The position numbers were made by a program, and so were the translations under genes. A stretch of DNA of 16,291 nt from an uncultured Flavobacterium sp. (lineage in GTDB: Bacteria > Bacteroidota > Bacteroidia > Flavobacteriales > Flavobacteriaceae): positions 1 through 16,291 of the forward strand of contig CAMPIZ010000005.1 of assembly GCA_946886675.1 (NCBI GenBank), read 5' to 3'. Under the pieces are notes generated by a model, which saw only the letters and a program-made list of their open reading frames with translations, ran no database searches and was not told the DNA's origin. Within the stretch, counting starts at the first letter, position 1, and each line of letters starts with the position of its first letter. Of the stretch, positions 8,601 to 16,291 are shown piece after piece.

Positions 8601-9950
8601 ACCTAAACGGTGAAGCGTAGGGGCACGGTTAAGCAGTACAGGGTGTCCTTTAATTACATTTTCAAGGATATCCCATACTACAGGCTCTTTTTTGTCTATT
8701 ATCTTTTTAGCCGACTTAACTGTTTTTACAATACCTCTTTCGATAAGCTTACGGATAACGAATGGTTTGTATAACTCTGCAGCCATATCTTTAGGAAGAC
8801 CACATTCAAACAGTTTCATTTCAGGGCCAACAACAATTACCGAACGTGCAGAATAGTCAACACGCTTACCAAGAAGGTTTTGACGGAAACGTCCCTGCTT
8901 ACCTTTTAATGAATCTGAAAGTGACTTAAGCGGCCTGTTTGATTCTGTTTTAACAGCAGAAGCTTTTCTTGTATTATCGAATAACGAGTCTACAGATTCC
9001 TGAAGCATACGTTTTTCGTTACGAAGGATCACTTCCGGCGCCTTGATCTCCATTAACCTCTTAAGACGGTTGTTACGTATAATAACCCTTCTGTAAAGGT
9101 CATTAAGGTCAGACGTTGCAAAACGTCCACCATCAAGTGGTACTAACGGACGAAGTTCAGGCGGTATAACAGGTATAACTTTAAGTATCATCCATTCCGG
9201 ACGGTTTTCCCTGTTTAGGTTTGCCTCACGGAAAGATTCAACTACCTGAAGCCTTTTAAGTGCTTCTGTTTTACGTTGCTTAGATGTTTCTGTATTTGCA
9301 CTGTGGCGAAGGTTATAAGACAACTGGTCAAGGTCTATCCTCGCCAATAGGTCCATAATACACTCCGCACCCATTTTAGCAATAAACTTATTAGGATCTG
9401 AATCGTCTAAATATTGGTTCTCCATAGGAAGAGAATCCGCAATATTAAGATACTCTTCTTCTGTTAAAAAGTCTAAAGCATTAAGGGCTTCCCCATCAGG
9501 ACCCTTTGCAATACCCGGCTGTATAACCACATACCTTTCATAGTAAATGATCATATCTAATTTCTTAGACGGAAGGCCAAGAAGATAACCAATTTTGTTA
9601 GGTAGCGAACGGAAGTACCAAATGTGTGCAATAGGCACTACAAGGTTGATGTGCCCTACCCTGTCACGACGTACTTTTTTCTCCGTAACCTCTACACCAC
9701 AACGGTCACAAACAATCCCTTTATAACGGATTCTTTTATACTTACCACAGGCACATTCAAAGTCCTTTACAGGACCAAAAATACGCTCACAGAAAAGTCC
9801 GTCCCTTTCCGGTTTGTGAGTACGATAGTTAATGGTTTCCGGCTTTAATACCTCACCTCTTGATTCTGCAAGGATTGACTCCGGAGAAGCAAGACCTATC
9901 GAAATCTGGTTAAATCTTTTAACGGTATTTTTATCTTTTAATCTCGTCAT
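5652..9950 (-). CDS. rpoC: DNA-directed RNA polymerase subunit beta'
   Basis: A 1432-residue beta' subunit, which carries the catalytic Mg site of RNA polymerase. The N-terminal zinc-binding site is at C66, C68, C81 and C84. [10 protein letters not shown] lies at 361-370 and the active-site loop NADFDGDQ at 475-482, with the three Mg-binding aspartates D477, D479 and D481. The bridge helix region [20 protein letters not shown] covers 787-806. The second zinc site is formed by C825, C899, C906 and C909. The trigger-loop region begins with [18 protein letters not shown] at 923-940 and ends at FHVGG (946-950). The length and the interrupted C-terminal part are of Bacteroidota type. It starts 70 bases after rpoB, across a strong hairpin, with no Shine-Dalgarno sequence. 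I see no frameshift or missing motif. Confidence 0.99.
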   Translation of the reverse strand: MTRLKDKNTVKRFNQISIGLASPESILAESRGEVLKPETINYRTHKPERDGLFCERIFGPVKDFECACGKYKRIRYKGIVCDRCGVEVTEKKVRRDRVGHINLVVPIAHIWYFRSLPNKIGYLLGLPSKKLDMIIYYERYVVIQPGIAKGPDGEALNALDFLTEEEYLNIADSLPMENQYLDDSDPNKFIAKMGAECIMDLLARIDLDQLSYNLRHSANTETSKQRKTEALKRLQVVESFREANLNRENRPEWMILKVIPVIPPELRPLVPLDGGRFATSDLNDLYRRVIIRNNRLKRLMEIKAPEVILRNEKRMLQESVDSLFDNTRKASAVKTESNRPLKSLSDSLKGKQGRFRQNLLGKRVDYSARSVIVVGPEMKLFECGLPKDMAAELYKPFVIRKLIERGIVKTVKSAKKIIDKKEPVVWDILENVIKGHPVLLNRAPTLHRLGIQAFQPKLIEGKAIQLHPLVCTAFNADFDGDQMAVHLPLGPEAILEAQLLMLASHNILNPANGAPITVPSQDMVLGLYYMTKERVSTDTIKVLGEGLTFYSAEEVNIALNEGRLELNASIKVRAKDFNENGELAYKIIKTTAGRVLFNEVVPEAAGYINEVLTKKSLRDIIGKILNATDVPTTAAFLDSIKDMGYRFAFRGGLSFSLGDIIIPPRKEELIADANEQVEAITMNYNMGLITNNERYNQVIDVWTSTNALLTELAMKNIREDQQGFNSVYMMLDSGARGSKEQIRQLTGMRGLMAKPKKSTAGGGEIIENPILSNFKEGLSILEYFISTHGARKGLADTALKTADAGYLTRRLHDVSQDVIVNSVDCGTLRGIEVTALKKNEEVVESLGERILGRVALQDVINPLNSEVLIHAGEEITEAVVRAITASPVEKVEVRSPLTCEATKGICAKCYGRNLATGKMTQKGEAVGVIAAQSIGEPGTQLTLRTFHVGGTAGNISEESSIITKFHGRLDIEDLKTVKGEDNEGNQVDIVISRSTELKLVDENTGIVLNTHNIPYGSSIYVKDGEVVDKGTVICKWDPYNGVIISEFTGKIAYEDIEQGQTFIVEIDEQTGFQEKVISEARNKKLIPTLLIYGNDGELIRSYNLPVGAHLMVDNGEKIKAGKVLVKIPRRSSKAGDITGGLPRITELLEARNPSNPAVVSEIDGVVSFGKIKRGNREIIIESKFGEIKKYLVKLSNQILVQENDYVKAGLPLSDGAITPDDILRIQGPSAVQQYLVNEIQEVYRLQGVKINDKHFEVVIRQMMRKVQIQDPGDTLFLEDQLAHTSDFIVENDKLYGMKVVEDAGDSETLKPGQIVSPRELRDENSLLKRGDKNLVVARDVVPATATPILQGITRASLQTKSFISAASFQETTKVLNEAAVAGKVDTLEGLKENVIVGHRIPAGTGMRDYDNIIVGSKEEYNELLTPKEEFNY

Positions 9951-9987
9951 GATATGAATCTATCAATTATATTAAAAACGCTGTAAA

Positions 9988-10012
9988 GGGAATGGCACAA
10001 AGTACCATTCCC
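9988..10012 (-). promoter_or_regulatory. Intercistronic RNA hairpin between rpoB and rpoC
   Basis: On the minus-strand transcript the arms GGGAATGGTAC and GTGCCATTCCC pair over 11 bp around a UUU loop, with one U-G wobble. On the plus strand the same position would be a C-A mismatch, so the structure suits the rpoBC messenger. It begins 8 bases after the rpoB stop and ends 37 bases before the rpoC start. The sequence that follows (TTTACAGCG) is not a good U-tract, so complete termination is unlikely. It could be a partial terminator, a processing site or a block to 3' decay that adjusts the rpoB to rpoC ratio. Confidence 0.6.
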
Positions 10013-10020
10013 ATGGAAAT

Positions 10021-13000
10021 TTATTCTTCTAATCTGATGTCTAGTCCAAGACCTTTAAGCTCATGCATCAATACATTGAATGATTCTGGCAGTCCCGGTT
10101 CCGGCATGGTCTCTCCCTTAACGATAGCTTCGTAAGTTTTAGCCCTACCAATAACGTCATCCGATTTAACAGTCAGTATCTCCCTTAGAGTACTAGAAGC
10201 ACCATATGCTTCAAGTGCCCAAACCTCCATCTCTCCAAAACGCTGGCCACCAAACTGTGCTTTACCTCCAAGAGGCTGCTGTGTGATAAGCGAGTATGGA
10301 CCAATGGAACGGGCATGCATTTTATCATCAACCATGTGCCCCAGTTTAAGCATGTAAATTACACCTACTGTAGCCGGCTGATGGAAACGCTCTCCGGTAC
10401 CACCGTCATAAAGGTAAGTATGGCCAAATCTTGGTATACCTGCCTCATCTGTAAGTTCGTTGATCTCATCAAGAGAAGCACCATCAAAAATAGGAGTGGC
10501 AAATTTCTTGCCCAACTTCATACCGGCCCATCCAAGAACAGTTTCGTAGATCTGACCAATATTCATACGCGATGGTACACCAAGTGGGTTAAGAACAATA
10601 TCTACCGGTGTTCCGTCTTCAAGGAACGGCATATCTTCCTGACGAACAATTTTGGCTACAATACCTTTGTTACCGTGACGACCTGCCATCTTATCACCTA
10701 CTTTAAGTTTACGTTTCTTAGCGATGTAAACTTTAGCAAGTTTTAAGATTCCTGACGGAAGCTCATCTCCTACAGTTATAGTGAATTTCTCTCTTCTTAA
10801 TGCACCCTGAAGGTCGTTCAGCTTAATTTTATAGTTATGGATAAGGTCGTTAACCATTGCATTGGTTTCATCGTCCGTAGTCCACTGCCCTTTTGTTAAG
10901 TGAGCGAAATCTTCAACAGCATAAAGCATTTTCTGGGTATATTTCTTACCTTTTGGTAATACTTCCTCACCCAAATCATTCATTACTCCCTGCGAAGTTT
11001 TTCCGTTAACGATATTAAACAGCTTATCGATAAGCCTGTCCTTAAGTTCATTGAACTTAACTTCAAACTCCATTTCAAGCTTGGTTAAATCGTCTTTATC
11101 TTTTGTACGTTTACGTTTATCTTTTACTGCTCTTGCAAACAGTTTTTTATCAAGAACAACACCATGCAGTGACGGAGAAGCTTTTAATGAAGCATCTTTT
11201 ACATCACCCGCCTTATCACCAAAGATAGCCCTTAAAAGCTTTTCTTCCGGTGTAGGGTCTGATTCACCTTTTGGTGTAATCTTACCTATAAGGATATCAC
11301 CAGGCTTAACTTCTGCACCAATCCTGATCATACCATTCTCATCAAGATCTTTGGTAGCTTCTTCACTTACGTTAGGAATATCGTTAGTTAACTCTTCGTT
11401 ACCTAATTTGGTATCCCTTACCTCCAGTGAATAGTCGTCTACGTGGATTGATGTAAAGATATCATCACGAACTACTTTTTCAGAAATTACGATCGCATCT
11501 TCAAAGTTATAACCTTTCCAAGGCATGAAAGCAACCTGTAGGTTTCTACCTAAAGCAAGTTCACCGTTTTGTGTTGCATATCCTTCACAAAGCACCTGAC
11601 CTTTTACAACCCTGTCACCTTTTCTTACAATAGGCTTAAGGTTGATGCTGGTACTCTGGTTAGTTTTCCTGAATTTAATTAACTGGTATGTTTTATCATC
11701 CGTATCAAAGCTCACACTTCTCTCACGGTCTGTTCTATCATACTTAATAGTTATCTCTCTGGCATCAACATACTCAACTACACCGCTTCCCTCTGCATTA
11801 ATAAGCACTCTTGAATCTGATGCTACCTGACGCTCAAGGCCGGTACCAACAATAGGTGCTTCAGGACGTAATAATGGTACGGCCTGGCGCATCATGTTTG
11901 ATCCCATCAACGCACGGTTAGCATCATCGTGCTCAAGGAATGGAATAAGAGAAGCCGAAATAGAAGCAATCTGGTTTGGAGCAACGTCTGTATAATGTAC
12001 TACATTTGGCTCAACAACCGGGAAGTCACCTTCCTCACGTGCAATTACTTTTTCTGCAGTAATCTCACCGTTATTGTTCATTTCTATGTTTGCCTGAGCA
12101 ATCAGTTTACCTTCTTCTTCCTCTGCACTTAAATATATTGGTTCAGACTCTAAATCTACTTTACCGCTCTCTACTTTACGGTAAGGAGTTTCAATAAAGC
12201 CCATTCCATTAACTTTTGCATAAACACCAAGTGAAGATATCAAACCAATGTTTGGACCTTCAGGAGTTTCAATAGGACATAAACGTCCGTAATGCGTATA
12301 GTGAACGTCTCGCACCTCGAAACCTGCTCTTTCTCTCGAAAGACCACCAGGACCTAATGCAGACAACCTTCTTTTATGAGTAATCTCAGCAAGCGGGTTT
12401 GTCTGGTCCATAAACTGAGAAAGCTGGTTTGTACCAAAGAAAGAGTTGATAACAGACGACAATGTTTTAGCATTGATAAGGTCTATTGGTGTAAACACCT
12501 CGTTATCCCTAACATTCATACGCTCCCTTATGGTTCTTGCCATACGCGCCAAACCTACGCCAAACTGAGCTGAAAGCTGCTCGCCCACAGTTCTTACACG
12601 ACGATTTGATAAGTGATCGATATCATCAATCTCTGCTTTAGAGTTGATAAGTTCGATAAGATATTTAACGATAGTTATGATATCCTCTTTGGTAAGCACC
12701 TGCTTATCCATAGGAATATCAAGGCTAAGCTTTTTGTTCATTCTGTAACGGCCAACTTCACCTAAGTTGTAACGCTGGTCTGAGAAGAACAGTTTATCTA
12801 TAATGCCACGAGCGGTTTCCTCATCAGGTGGTTCTGCATTACGCAGCTGACGGTAAATGTGCTCTACAGCTTCTTTTTCTGAGTTTGTAGGGTCCTTTTG
12901 TAAAGTATTATGGATAATAGCATAATCTGCCTGATTATTATCCTCTTTATGAAGCAGAATAGATTTTACATTAGACTCGATAATCTCCTCAACATTATCT

Positions 13001-13833
13001 TTATCAATTACAGTATCCCTGTCTAATATAATCTCGTTACGCTCAATAGAAACTACCTCACCTGTATCTTCATCCACAAAATCCTCATGCCATGTATTAA
13101 GTACACGTGCGGCAAGCCTTCTGCCTATATATTTTTTAAGACCGGTTTTAGAAACCTTTACTTCTTCAGCAAGGTCAAATATTTCAAGGATGTCTTTATC
13201 CCTTTCAAAACCAATTGCCCTGAATAGTGTTGTAACCGGAAGCTTTTTCTTCCTGTCAATATAAGCATACATCACATTATTAATGTCTGTAGCAAACTCA
13301 ATCCATGAACCTTTGAAAGGTATTACCCTTGCAGAATATAATTTTGTTCCGTTTGCATGGAAAGATTGACCGAAGAATACACCCGGTGATCTGTGTAATT
13401 GTGAAACAACCACACGCTCTGCACCATTGATAACAAATGTACCGCTAGGCGTCATATAAGGAATGGTACCTAAGTATACGTCTTGTACAATTGTCTCAAA
13501 ATCCTCATGCTCTGGGTCTGTACAGTACAGCTTTAATCTCGCTTTTAGCGGTACGCTGTAAGTTAGCCCCCTGTCTATACACTCTTCGATTGTATACCTA
13601 GGCGGATCAACGAAGTAGTCAAGGAACTCCAGTACAAACTGATTTCTGGTATCAGTGATCGGAAAGTTTTCCATGAAGGTATTATAAAGACCTTCGTTGC
13701 CTCTTTCGTCAGATTTAGTTTCAAGTTGAAAGAAATCCTTGAAAGACTTAACCTGGATATCCAAGAAATCAGGATAGGCAGGGATATTCTTTGTAGAGGC
13801 AAAATTTAATCTCTCAGTCTGATTTGTTATCAT
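10021..13833 (-). CDS. rpoB: DNA-directed RNA polymerase subunit beta
   Basis: A 1270-residue beta subunit. I chose the ATG at 13831-13833; a TTG codon directly before it would add one residue and is less likely, since the family begins [11 protein letters not shown] or similar. The rifampicin region is of wild-type form: [10 protein letters not shown] at 471-480 (Q473 and D476, E. coli Q513 and D516), [10 protein letters not shown] at 485-494 (H486, R489 and S491, E. coli H526, R529 and S531). It continues with [20 protein letters not shown] and PNIGLI. The C-terminal part holds [16 protein letters not shown], with the conserved lysines and arginine near the active site, and [20 protein letters not shown]. 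The gene lies 126 bases behind rplL, across a terminator-like hairpin, and 70 bases ahead of rpoC. It assembles with beta', alpha and omega into RNA polymerase core. Confidence 0.99.
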   Translation of the reverse strand: MITNQTERLNFASTKNIPAYPDFLDIQVKSFKDFFQLETKSDERGNEGLYNTFMENFPITDTRNQFVLEFLDYFVDPPRYTIEECIDRGLTYSVPLKARLKLYCTDPEHEDFETIVQDVYLGTIPYMTPSGTFVINGAERVVVSQLHRSPGVFFGQSFHANGTKLYSARVIPFKGSWIEFATDINNVMYAYIDRKKKLPVTTLFRAIGFERDKDILEIFDLAEEVKVSKTGLKKYIGRRLAARVLNTWHEDFVDEDTGEVVSIERNEIILDRDTVIDKDNVEEIIESNVKSILLHKEDNNQADYAIIHNTLQKDPTNSEKEAVEHIYRQLRNAEPPDEETARGIIDKLFFSDQRYNLGEVGRYRMNKKLSLDIPMDKQVLTKEDIITIVKYLIELINSKAEIDDIDHLSNRRVRTVGEQLSAQFGVGLARMARTIRERMNVRDNEVFTPIDLINAKTLSSVINSFFGTNQLSQFMDQTNPLAEITHKRRLSALGPGGLSRERAGFEVRDVHYTHYGRLCPIETPEGPNIGLISSLGVYAKVNGMGFIETPYRKVESGKVDLESEPIYLSAEEEEGKLIAQANIEMNNNGEITAEKVIAREEGDFPVVEPNVVHYTDVAPNQIASISASLIPFLEHDDANRALMGSNMMRQAVPLLRPEAPIVGTGLERQVASDSRVLINAEGSGVVEYVDAREITIKYDRTDRERSVSFDTDDKTYQLIKFRKTNQSTSINLKPIVRKGDRVVKGQVLCEGYATQNGELALGRNLQVAFMPWKGYNFEDAIVISEKVVRDDIFTSIHVDDYSLEVRDTKLGNEELTNDIPNVSEEATKDLDENGMIRIGAEVKPGDILIGKITPKGESDPTPEEKLLRAIFGDKAGDVKDASLKASPSLHGVVLDKKLFARAVKDKRKRTKDKDDLTKLEMEFEVKFNELKDRLIDKLFNIVNGKTSQGVMNDLGEEVLPKGKKYTQKMLYAVEDFAHLTKGQWTTDDETNAMVNDLIHNYKIKLNDLQGALRREKFTITVGDELPSGILKLAKVYIAKKRKLKVGDKMAGRHGNKGIVAKIVRQEDMPFLEDGTPVDIVLNPLGVPSRMNIGQIYETVLGWAGMKLGKKFATPIFDGASLDEINELTDEAGIPRFGHTYLYDGGTGERFHQPATVGVIYMLKLGHMVDDKMHARSIGPYSLITQQPLGGKAQFGGQRFGEMEVWALEAYGASSTLREILTVKSDDVIGRAKTYEAIVKGETMPEPGLPESFNVLMHELKGLGLDIRLEE

Positions 13834-13873
13834 CAATGGACAAAATTTTGATTAAAAAGTTTTAATAAAACAG

Positions 13874-13892
13874 CGTATAATGTTATTATACG
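13874..13892 (-). promoter_or_regulatory. Second hairpin in the rpoB leader
   Basis: A perfect 8-bp stem CGTATAAT/ATTATACG around a 3-base loop (AAC on the transcript). It lies 6 bases after the rplL-rpoB terminator-like hairpin and 40 bases before the rpoB ATG. It is AU-rich and has no U-tract of its own. It could mark a processing site or stabilise the rpoB 5' end. The arms contain TATAAT, but this is the pairing sequence rather than a credible promoter in this phylum. Confidence 0.5.
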
Positions 13893-13936
13893 AAAAATGG
13901 TTTAGGCCTTTGAGACTTTTTCTCAAGGCCTAAACC
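13893..13936 (-). terminator. Terminator-like attenuator between rplL and rpoB
   Basis: On the transcript a 12-bp stem GGTTTAGGCCTT/AAGGCCTAAACC (13925-13936 and 13899-13910) extends past a single-base bulge into GAGA/TCTC, with a short A-rich loop (AAAAG). It is followed at once by ATTTTT. This has the form of an intrinsic terminator inside the operon. In E. coli a partial terminator at the same place lowers rpoBC expression relative to the ribosomal proteins; the same role is inferred here. With no promoter evident downstream, rpoBC presumably depends on read-through. The other strand also has a T-run (TTTTTT at 13941-13946) after the stem, so the element could act both ways. Confidence 0.82.
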
Positions 13937-13959
13937 TGGGTTTTTTAACCGAAGTAAGC

Positions 13960-14340
13960 TTATTTTAGCTCAACAACAGCTCCAGCCTCTTCTAAAGCTT
14001 TCTTAAGGCCTTCAGCCTCATCTTTAGAAACACCTTCTTTTACGTTTGCAGGAGCACCGTCTACAAGATCTTTAGCTTCTTTAAGACCTAGACCTGTAAG
14101 CTCTTTTACAGCTTTAACAACACCTAGTTTAGAAGCTCCAGCCTCTTTAAGAACTACAGTGAATTCAGTTTGCTCAGCAGCAGCTGCACCACCATCACCA
14201 GCACCAGGACCAGCAGCAACAGCTACAGCTGCAGCTGCAGGCTCGATGCCATACTCCTCTTTTAATATTGTAGCTAGTTCGTTAACTTCTTTAACTGTTA
14301 AGTTAACTAATTGTTCTGCGAATTGTTTCAAATCTGCCAT
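13960..14340 (-). CDS. rplL: 50S ribosomal protein L7/L12
   Basis: A 126-residue protein of the ribosomal stalk, present in several copies per ribosome, which recruits and stimulates the translational GTPases. The N-terminal dimerisation and L10-binding helices cover about 1-32. An Ala/Gly-rich hinge spans about 34-55. The C-terminal factor-binding domain spans about 57-126, with [20 protein letters not shown] at 71-90 and LVDGAP at 92-97. It is a few residues longer than the E. coli protein because of the hinge. It starts 64 bases behind rplJ, as expected for stalk partners, and is followed by the attenuator that separates it from rpoB. No Shine-Dalgarno sequence precedes the ATG; the leader is A/T-rich. 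Confidence 0.98.
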   Translation of the reverse strand: MADLKQFAEQLVNLTVKEVNELATILKEEYGIEPAAAAVAVAAGPGAGDGGAAAAEQTEFTVVLKEAGASKLGVVKAVKELTGLGLKEAKDLVDGAPANVKEGVSKDEAEGLKKALEEAGAVVELK

Positions 14341-14403
14341 TTTTCTATCGTTTTAAATAGTTTTTAAAATATATAATTTATTAAGTGCGTACTCGCGTTG
14401 GGT

Positions 14404-14420
14404 ATTATCTTTCAGATAAT
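14404..14420 (-). other. Small hairpin over the rplJ stop codon
   Basis: ATTATCT/AGATAAT forms a 7-bp stem with a 3-base loop, GAA on the transcript. It spans the last four codons and the stop codon of rplJ. It is AU-rich and lacks a U-tract. It may simply be chance, or may affect termination of rplJ translation or cleavage ahead of rplL. Confidence 0.3.
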
Positions 14421-14920
14421 GTTTTAACAATCCCTGCAATCTTACCTCCACCTGATTTAAGAGCAGAAACAACATTTTTAGCAGGAGACTGAAGTAACGT
14501 GATGATTTCTCCAATAACCTCTTCTTTAGATTTAAGAGCTACAAGAGCATCAAGCTGATTGTCTCCGATAAATACTGCTTCGTGTATGTAAGCTCCCTTA
14601 AGTACAGGTTTATCAGATTTTTTACGGAATTCTTTAATTACTTTGGCAGGAGCGTTACCGTTCTCTGCAATCATTATTGAAGTATTTCCTTTCAATATAG
14701 ATGGTAATTCACCATAATTATTGTCAGAAGTCTCCATTGCTTTTTCAAGCAGGGTATTTTTAACAACCTCCAGCTTAATACCTGCTTTAAAACAAGCTCT
14801 TCTTAAGTTTGAAGTAGTTTCTGCATCAAGTCCCGAAATATCTGCTACATAAATCACATTTGATTCGGCTAACTGTGCAGTTAAATCTTCAATAACTCTT
14901 GATTTTTCTTCTCTGGTCAT
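14405..14920 (-). CDS. rplJ: 50S ribosomal protein L10
   Basis: A 171-residue L10, the base of the ribosomal stalk: its N-terminal domain binds 23S rRNA with L11 and its C-terminal helix carries L7/L12 dimers. Seen in the sequence are MTREEKSRVIEDLTAQLAES, then VIYVADISGLDAETTSNLRR (22-41), KLEVVKNTLLEKA at 49-61 and, near the C-terminus, the helix VSALKSGGGKIAGIVKTLSE typical of the family. It follows rplA by 22 bases and precedes rplL by 64. In other bacteria L10, with L12, represses its own messenger through a leader structure. The 22-base gap here is too short to hold such a leader, so any site would have to lie within the end of rplA, where I recognise none. Confidence 0.98.
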   Translation of the reverse strand: MTREEKSRVIEDLTAQLAESNVIYVADISGLDAETTSNLRRACFKAGIKLEVVKNTLLEKAMETSDNNYGELPSILKGNTSIMIAENGNAPAKVIKEFRKKSDKPVLKGAYIHEAVFIGDNQLDALVALKSKEEVIGEIITLLQSPAKNVVSALKSGGGKIAGIVKTLSER

Positions 14921-14942
14921 AATAAAACTTTTTAACTACCAA

Positions 14943-15632
14943 TTATACCGCTTTAGGATCTAAAGCTATAGCAGGGCTCATGGTACTAGAGATATGAATA
15001 CTCTTTATATAAGTGCCTTTTGCTGCAGTTGGTTTTAATTTAACTAATGTTTGAATGATTTCGTGAGCGTTCTCAGAAATTTTGGCAGCATCAAAAGATA
15101 TCTTACCTATTCCCGCGTGAACAATACCGGTTTTATCAACTTTAAAGTCAATTTTACCAGCTTTCACTTCCTGAACAGCTTTTGCCACGTCCATAGTAAC
15201 TGTACCTGTTTTAGGGTTTGGCATTAAGCCTCTTGGACCTAATATTCTACCTAACGGACCTAGTTTACCCATAACGGCCGGCATAGTGATGATAACATCA
15301 ACATCTGTCCATCCGTCTTTAATTTTCTGAAGGTATTCATCTAAACCTACGTGGTCTGCACCAGCAGCTTTAGCCTCAGCCTCTTTATCAGGAGTTACAA
15401 GAGTAAGTACTCTTACATCTTTACCTGTACCGTGTGGTAGTGTAACAACTCCTCTTACCATTTGATTCGCCTTTCGTGGATCTACACCCAAACGTACTGC
15501 GATATCAACAGACTCATCAAATTTTGCAGAAGCAACCTCTTTTATTAATGCAGACGCATCTTTTAAAGAGTATAGTTTGTTCTTCTCAATTTTTGAAGCA
15601 GCCTCTTTTTGCTTTTTTGTTAATTTTGCCAT
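14943..15632 (-). CDS. rplA: 50S ribosomal protein L1
   Basis: A 229-residue L1, which forms the mobile L1 stalk near the E site and in many bacteria represses its own operon by binding the messenger. The family signature [20 protein letters not shown] lies at 122-141, and the C-terminal [10 protein letters not shown] at 217-226 belongs to the rRNA-binding domain I. Length is standard. It lies 21 bases behind rplK and 22 bases ahead of rplJ, the usual L11-L1-L10-L12 order. Unlike E. coli, I see no internal promoter-like element between rplA and rplJ, so the four genes probably share one messenger. Confidence 0.98.
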   Translation of the reverse strand: MAKLTKKQKEAASKIEKNKLYSLKDASALIKEVASAKFDESVDIAVRLGVDPRKANQMVRGVVTLPHGTGKDVRVLTLVTPDKEAEAKAAGADHVGLDEYLQKIKDGWTDVDVIITMPAVMGKLGPLGRILGPRGLMPNPKTGTVTMDVAKAVQEVKAGKIDFKVDKTGIVHAGIGKISFDAAKISENAHEIIQTLVKLKPTAAKGTYIKSIHISSTMSPAIALDPKAV

Positions 15633-15653
15633 GTCTTTTCTTTCTTTTTACGA

Positions 15654-16091
15654 TTAAAAAGGAGCTGTTCCCGTTACTGTTATACCCATAGACCTTGCTG
15701 TACCGGCAACCATACTCATAGCTTTCTCGATTGTGAAAGCATTTAGGTCTGCCATTTTGTCTTCAGCGATAGCCTTGATCTGATCCCAGGTAACACTTGC
15801 TACTTTCTTACGGTTTGGTTCTCCAGAACCTGACTTTACTTTAGCAGCATCCAGTAACTGAATTGCAGCCGGTGGCGTTTTAACAACAAAGTCAAAAGAC
15901 TTGTCTTTATACACAGTAATTTGTACTGGTAAAACTTTGCCGGGTTTATCCTGAGTCCTTGCATTAAACTGCTTACAGAACTCCATGATGTTAACTCCAG
16001 CAGCCCCCAAAGCAGGTCCAACCGGTGGCGAAGGATTCGCAGCACCTCCCTTAACTTGTAGTTTAACTACTTTACTAATTTCTTTAGCCAT
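15654..16091 (-). CDS. rplK: 50S ribosomal protein L11
   Basis: A 145-residue L11, which binds the GTPase-associated region of 23S rRNA with L10. The proline-rich N-terminal domain shows [20 protein letters not shown] at 20-39 followed by KQFN. The C-terminal rRNA-binding domain carries [16 protein letters not shown] at 124-139, the family signature. Length is near the family norm of about 140. It stands 71 bases behind nusG and 21 bases ahead of rplA. The upstream sequence has A-rich stretches but no Shine-Dalgarno motif, as is usual in this phylum. Confidence 0.98.
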   Translation of the reverse strand: MAKEISKVVKLQVKGGAANPSPPVGPALGAAGVNIMEFCKQFNARTQDKPGKVLPVQITVYKDKSFDFVVKTPPAAIQLLDAAKVKSGSGEPNRKKVASVTWDQIKAIAEDKMADLNAFTIEKAMSMVAGTARSMGITVTGTAPF

Positions 16092-16108
16092 TTCTTTAAA
16101 AGATTTAG

Positions 16109-16137
16109 CACATCTTCATTTGGAAGCGAATGATGTG
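16109..16137 (-). promoter_or_regulatory. Hairpin in the nusG-rplK gap
   Basis: On the transcript CACAT and CATT pair with AATG and ATGTG, leaving an asymmetric 3-base purine bulge (AAG) and an 8-base loop. It ends 17 bases before the rplK ATG. In E. coli, L1 represses rplK-rplA by binding a leader structure just ahead of rplK; this hairpin is in the right place for such a site, but I cannot match it to the L1 target with confidence. It is short and A/T-rich. Confidence 0.3.
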
Positions 16138-16162
16138 ATTTTATATATTAGTGTAACAAAAA

Positions 16163-16291
16163 TTATACTTTTTCAACCTGCATAAAGCTTAGTTCCAGCG
16201 GAGTCTTTCTTCCAAAGATCTTCACCATTACTTCAAGCTTACGCTTATCTTCATTAACTTTCTCTACAGTACCATTAAAGCCATTAAAAGG
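16163..16291 (-). CDS. nusG: Transcription termination/antitermination protein NusG, C-terminal end only
   Basis: The right edge of the window holds the last 42 codons and stop of a gene, reading [20 protein letters not shown], then [20 protein letters not shown] and KV. This is the C-terminal KOW domain of NusG: the F-x-G-x-V start of the KOW motif, a basic turn, then [10 protein letters not shown] and the final strand. NusG binds RNA polymerase and links it to ribosomal S10 or to Rho. The N-terminal polymerase-binding domain lies outside the window. Its position directly upstream of rplK fits the conserved nusG-rplKAJL-rpoBC order. Confidence 0.95.
   Translation of the reverse strand, partial: PFNGFNGTVEKVNEDKRKLEVMVKIFGRKTPLELSFMQVEKV

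Noticed and set aside
5762..9848. Several open frames of 60-143 codons on both strands within rpoC
   Set aside because: They lie in other frames of a fully intact rpoC, have low-complexity or Ser/Cys-rich translations with no recognisable family, and no start context.
10315..12573. Open frames of up to 143 codons on the plus strand opposite rpoB
   Set aside because: These are antisense shadows of a conserved coding sequence; no known domain and no supporting signals.
13834..13836. TTG as the rpoB start, adding one residue
   Set aside because: An ATG follows directly and matches the usual N-terminus of the family; no ribosome-binding sequence favours the TTG.
14205..14245. Repetitive GCAGCTGCAG-like stretch
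   Set aside because: It encodes the Ala-rich hinge of L7/L12 and is explained by the protein sequence.
14384..14400. Small GC-rich inverted repeat in the rplJ-rplL gap
   Set aside because: Only three Watson-Crick pairs, and the pairing is better on the plus strand than on the transcribed strand, so it is probably chance.
14341..14404. Promoter for rplL in the rplJ-rplL gap
   Set aside because: Only TATATTTT-like sequence is present, without the final G or any upstream TTG; A/T-richness explains it.
16155..16170. TATAATTTTTG on the minus strand as a promoter for rplK
   Set aside because: The spacing is one base off the TAnnTTTG consensus, it overlaps the end of nusG, and there is no -33 box at the right distance.

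Overview
The window is a stretch of bacterial chromosome that reads as a member of the Flavobacteriaceae (phylum Bacteroidota), close to Flavobacterium. The reasons are RpoB and RpoC sequences of Bacteroidota type (1270 and 1432 residues), a DUF3467 gene directly behind rpoC, paired rhomboid genes behind mutL, AT-rich intergenic DNA, start codons without Shine-Dalgarno sequences, and a TAnnTTTG-type promoter element. No insertion sequence, phage gene, CRISPR array, tRNA or rRNA is visible. No stretch longer than 300 bases lacks a gene.

Right part (16291 down to about 5290, minus strand): one long transcription-translation cluster in the order nusG (3' end only), rplK, rplA, rplJ, rplL, rpoB, rpoC, then a small DUF3467 gene. 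A strong Rho-independent terminator at 5291-5323 closes it. RNA structures sit at several gene junctions: a terminator-like hairpin followed by a second perfect hairpin between rplL and rpoB, an 11-bp hairpin between rpoB and rpoC, and weaker hairpins between nusG and rplK and at the rplJ stop codon. These are the likely points where ribosomal protein and RNA polymerase subunit output are set apart.

Middle-left part (5204 down to 495, minus strand): a second transcription unit, mutL, rhomboid 1, rhomboid 2 and a membrane-anchored endonuclease/exonuclease/phosphatase-family gene, packed with a 4-base overlap, a 1-base gap and a 29-base gap. A promoter-like element lies just upstream of mutL. 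The MutL has an intact GHKL ATPase, but all three C-terminal endonuclease metal-site motifs are degenerate.

Left edge (1-494, plus strand): the 3' part of a WbqC-family gene, convergent with the endonuclease gene, the two stop codons touching base to base.

Most of the window is conserved core genome. I did not find a wholly new system. The points most worth following are the degenerate MutL nuclease site, the DUF3467 gene tied to rpoBC, the junction RNA hairpins and the unequal rhomboid pair.
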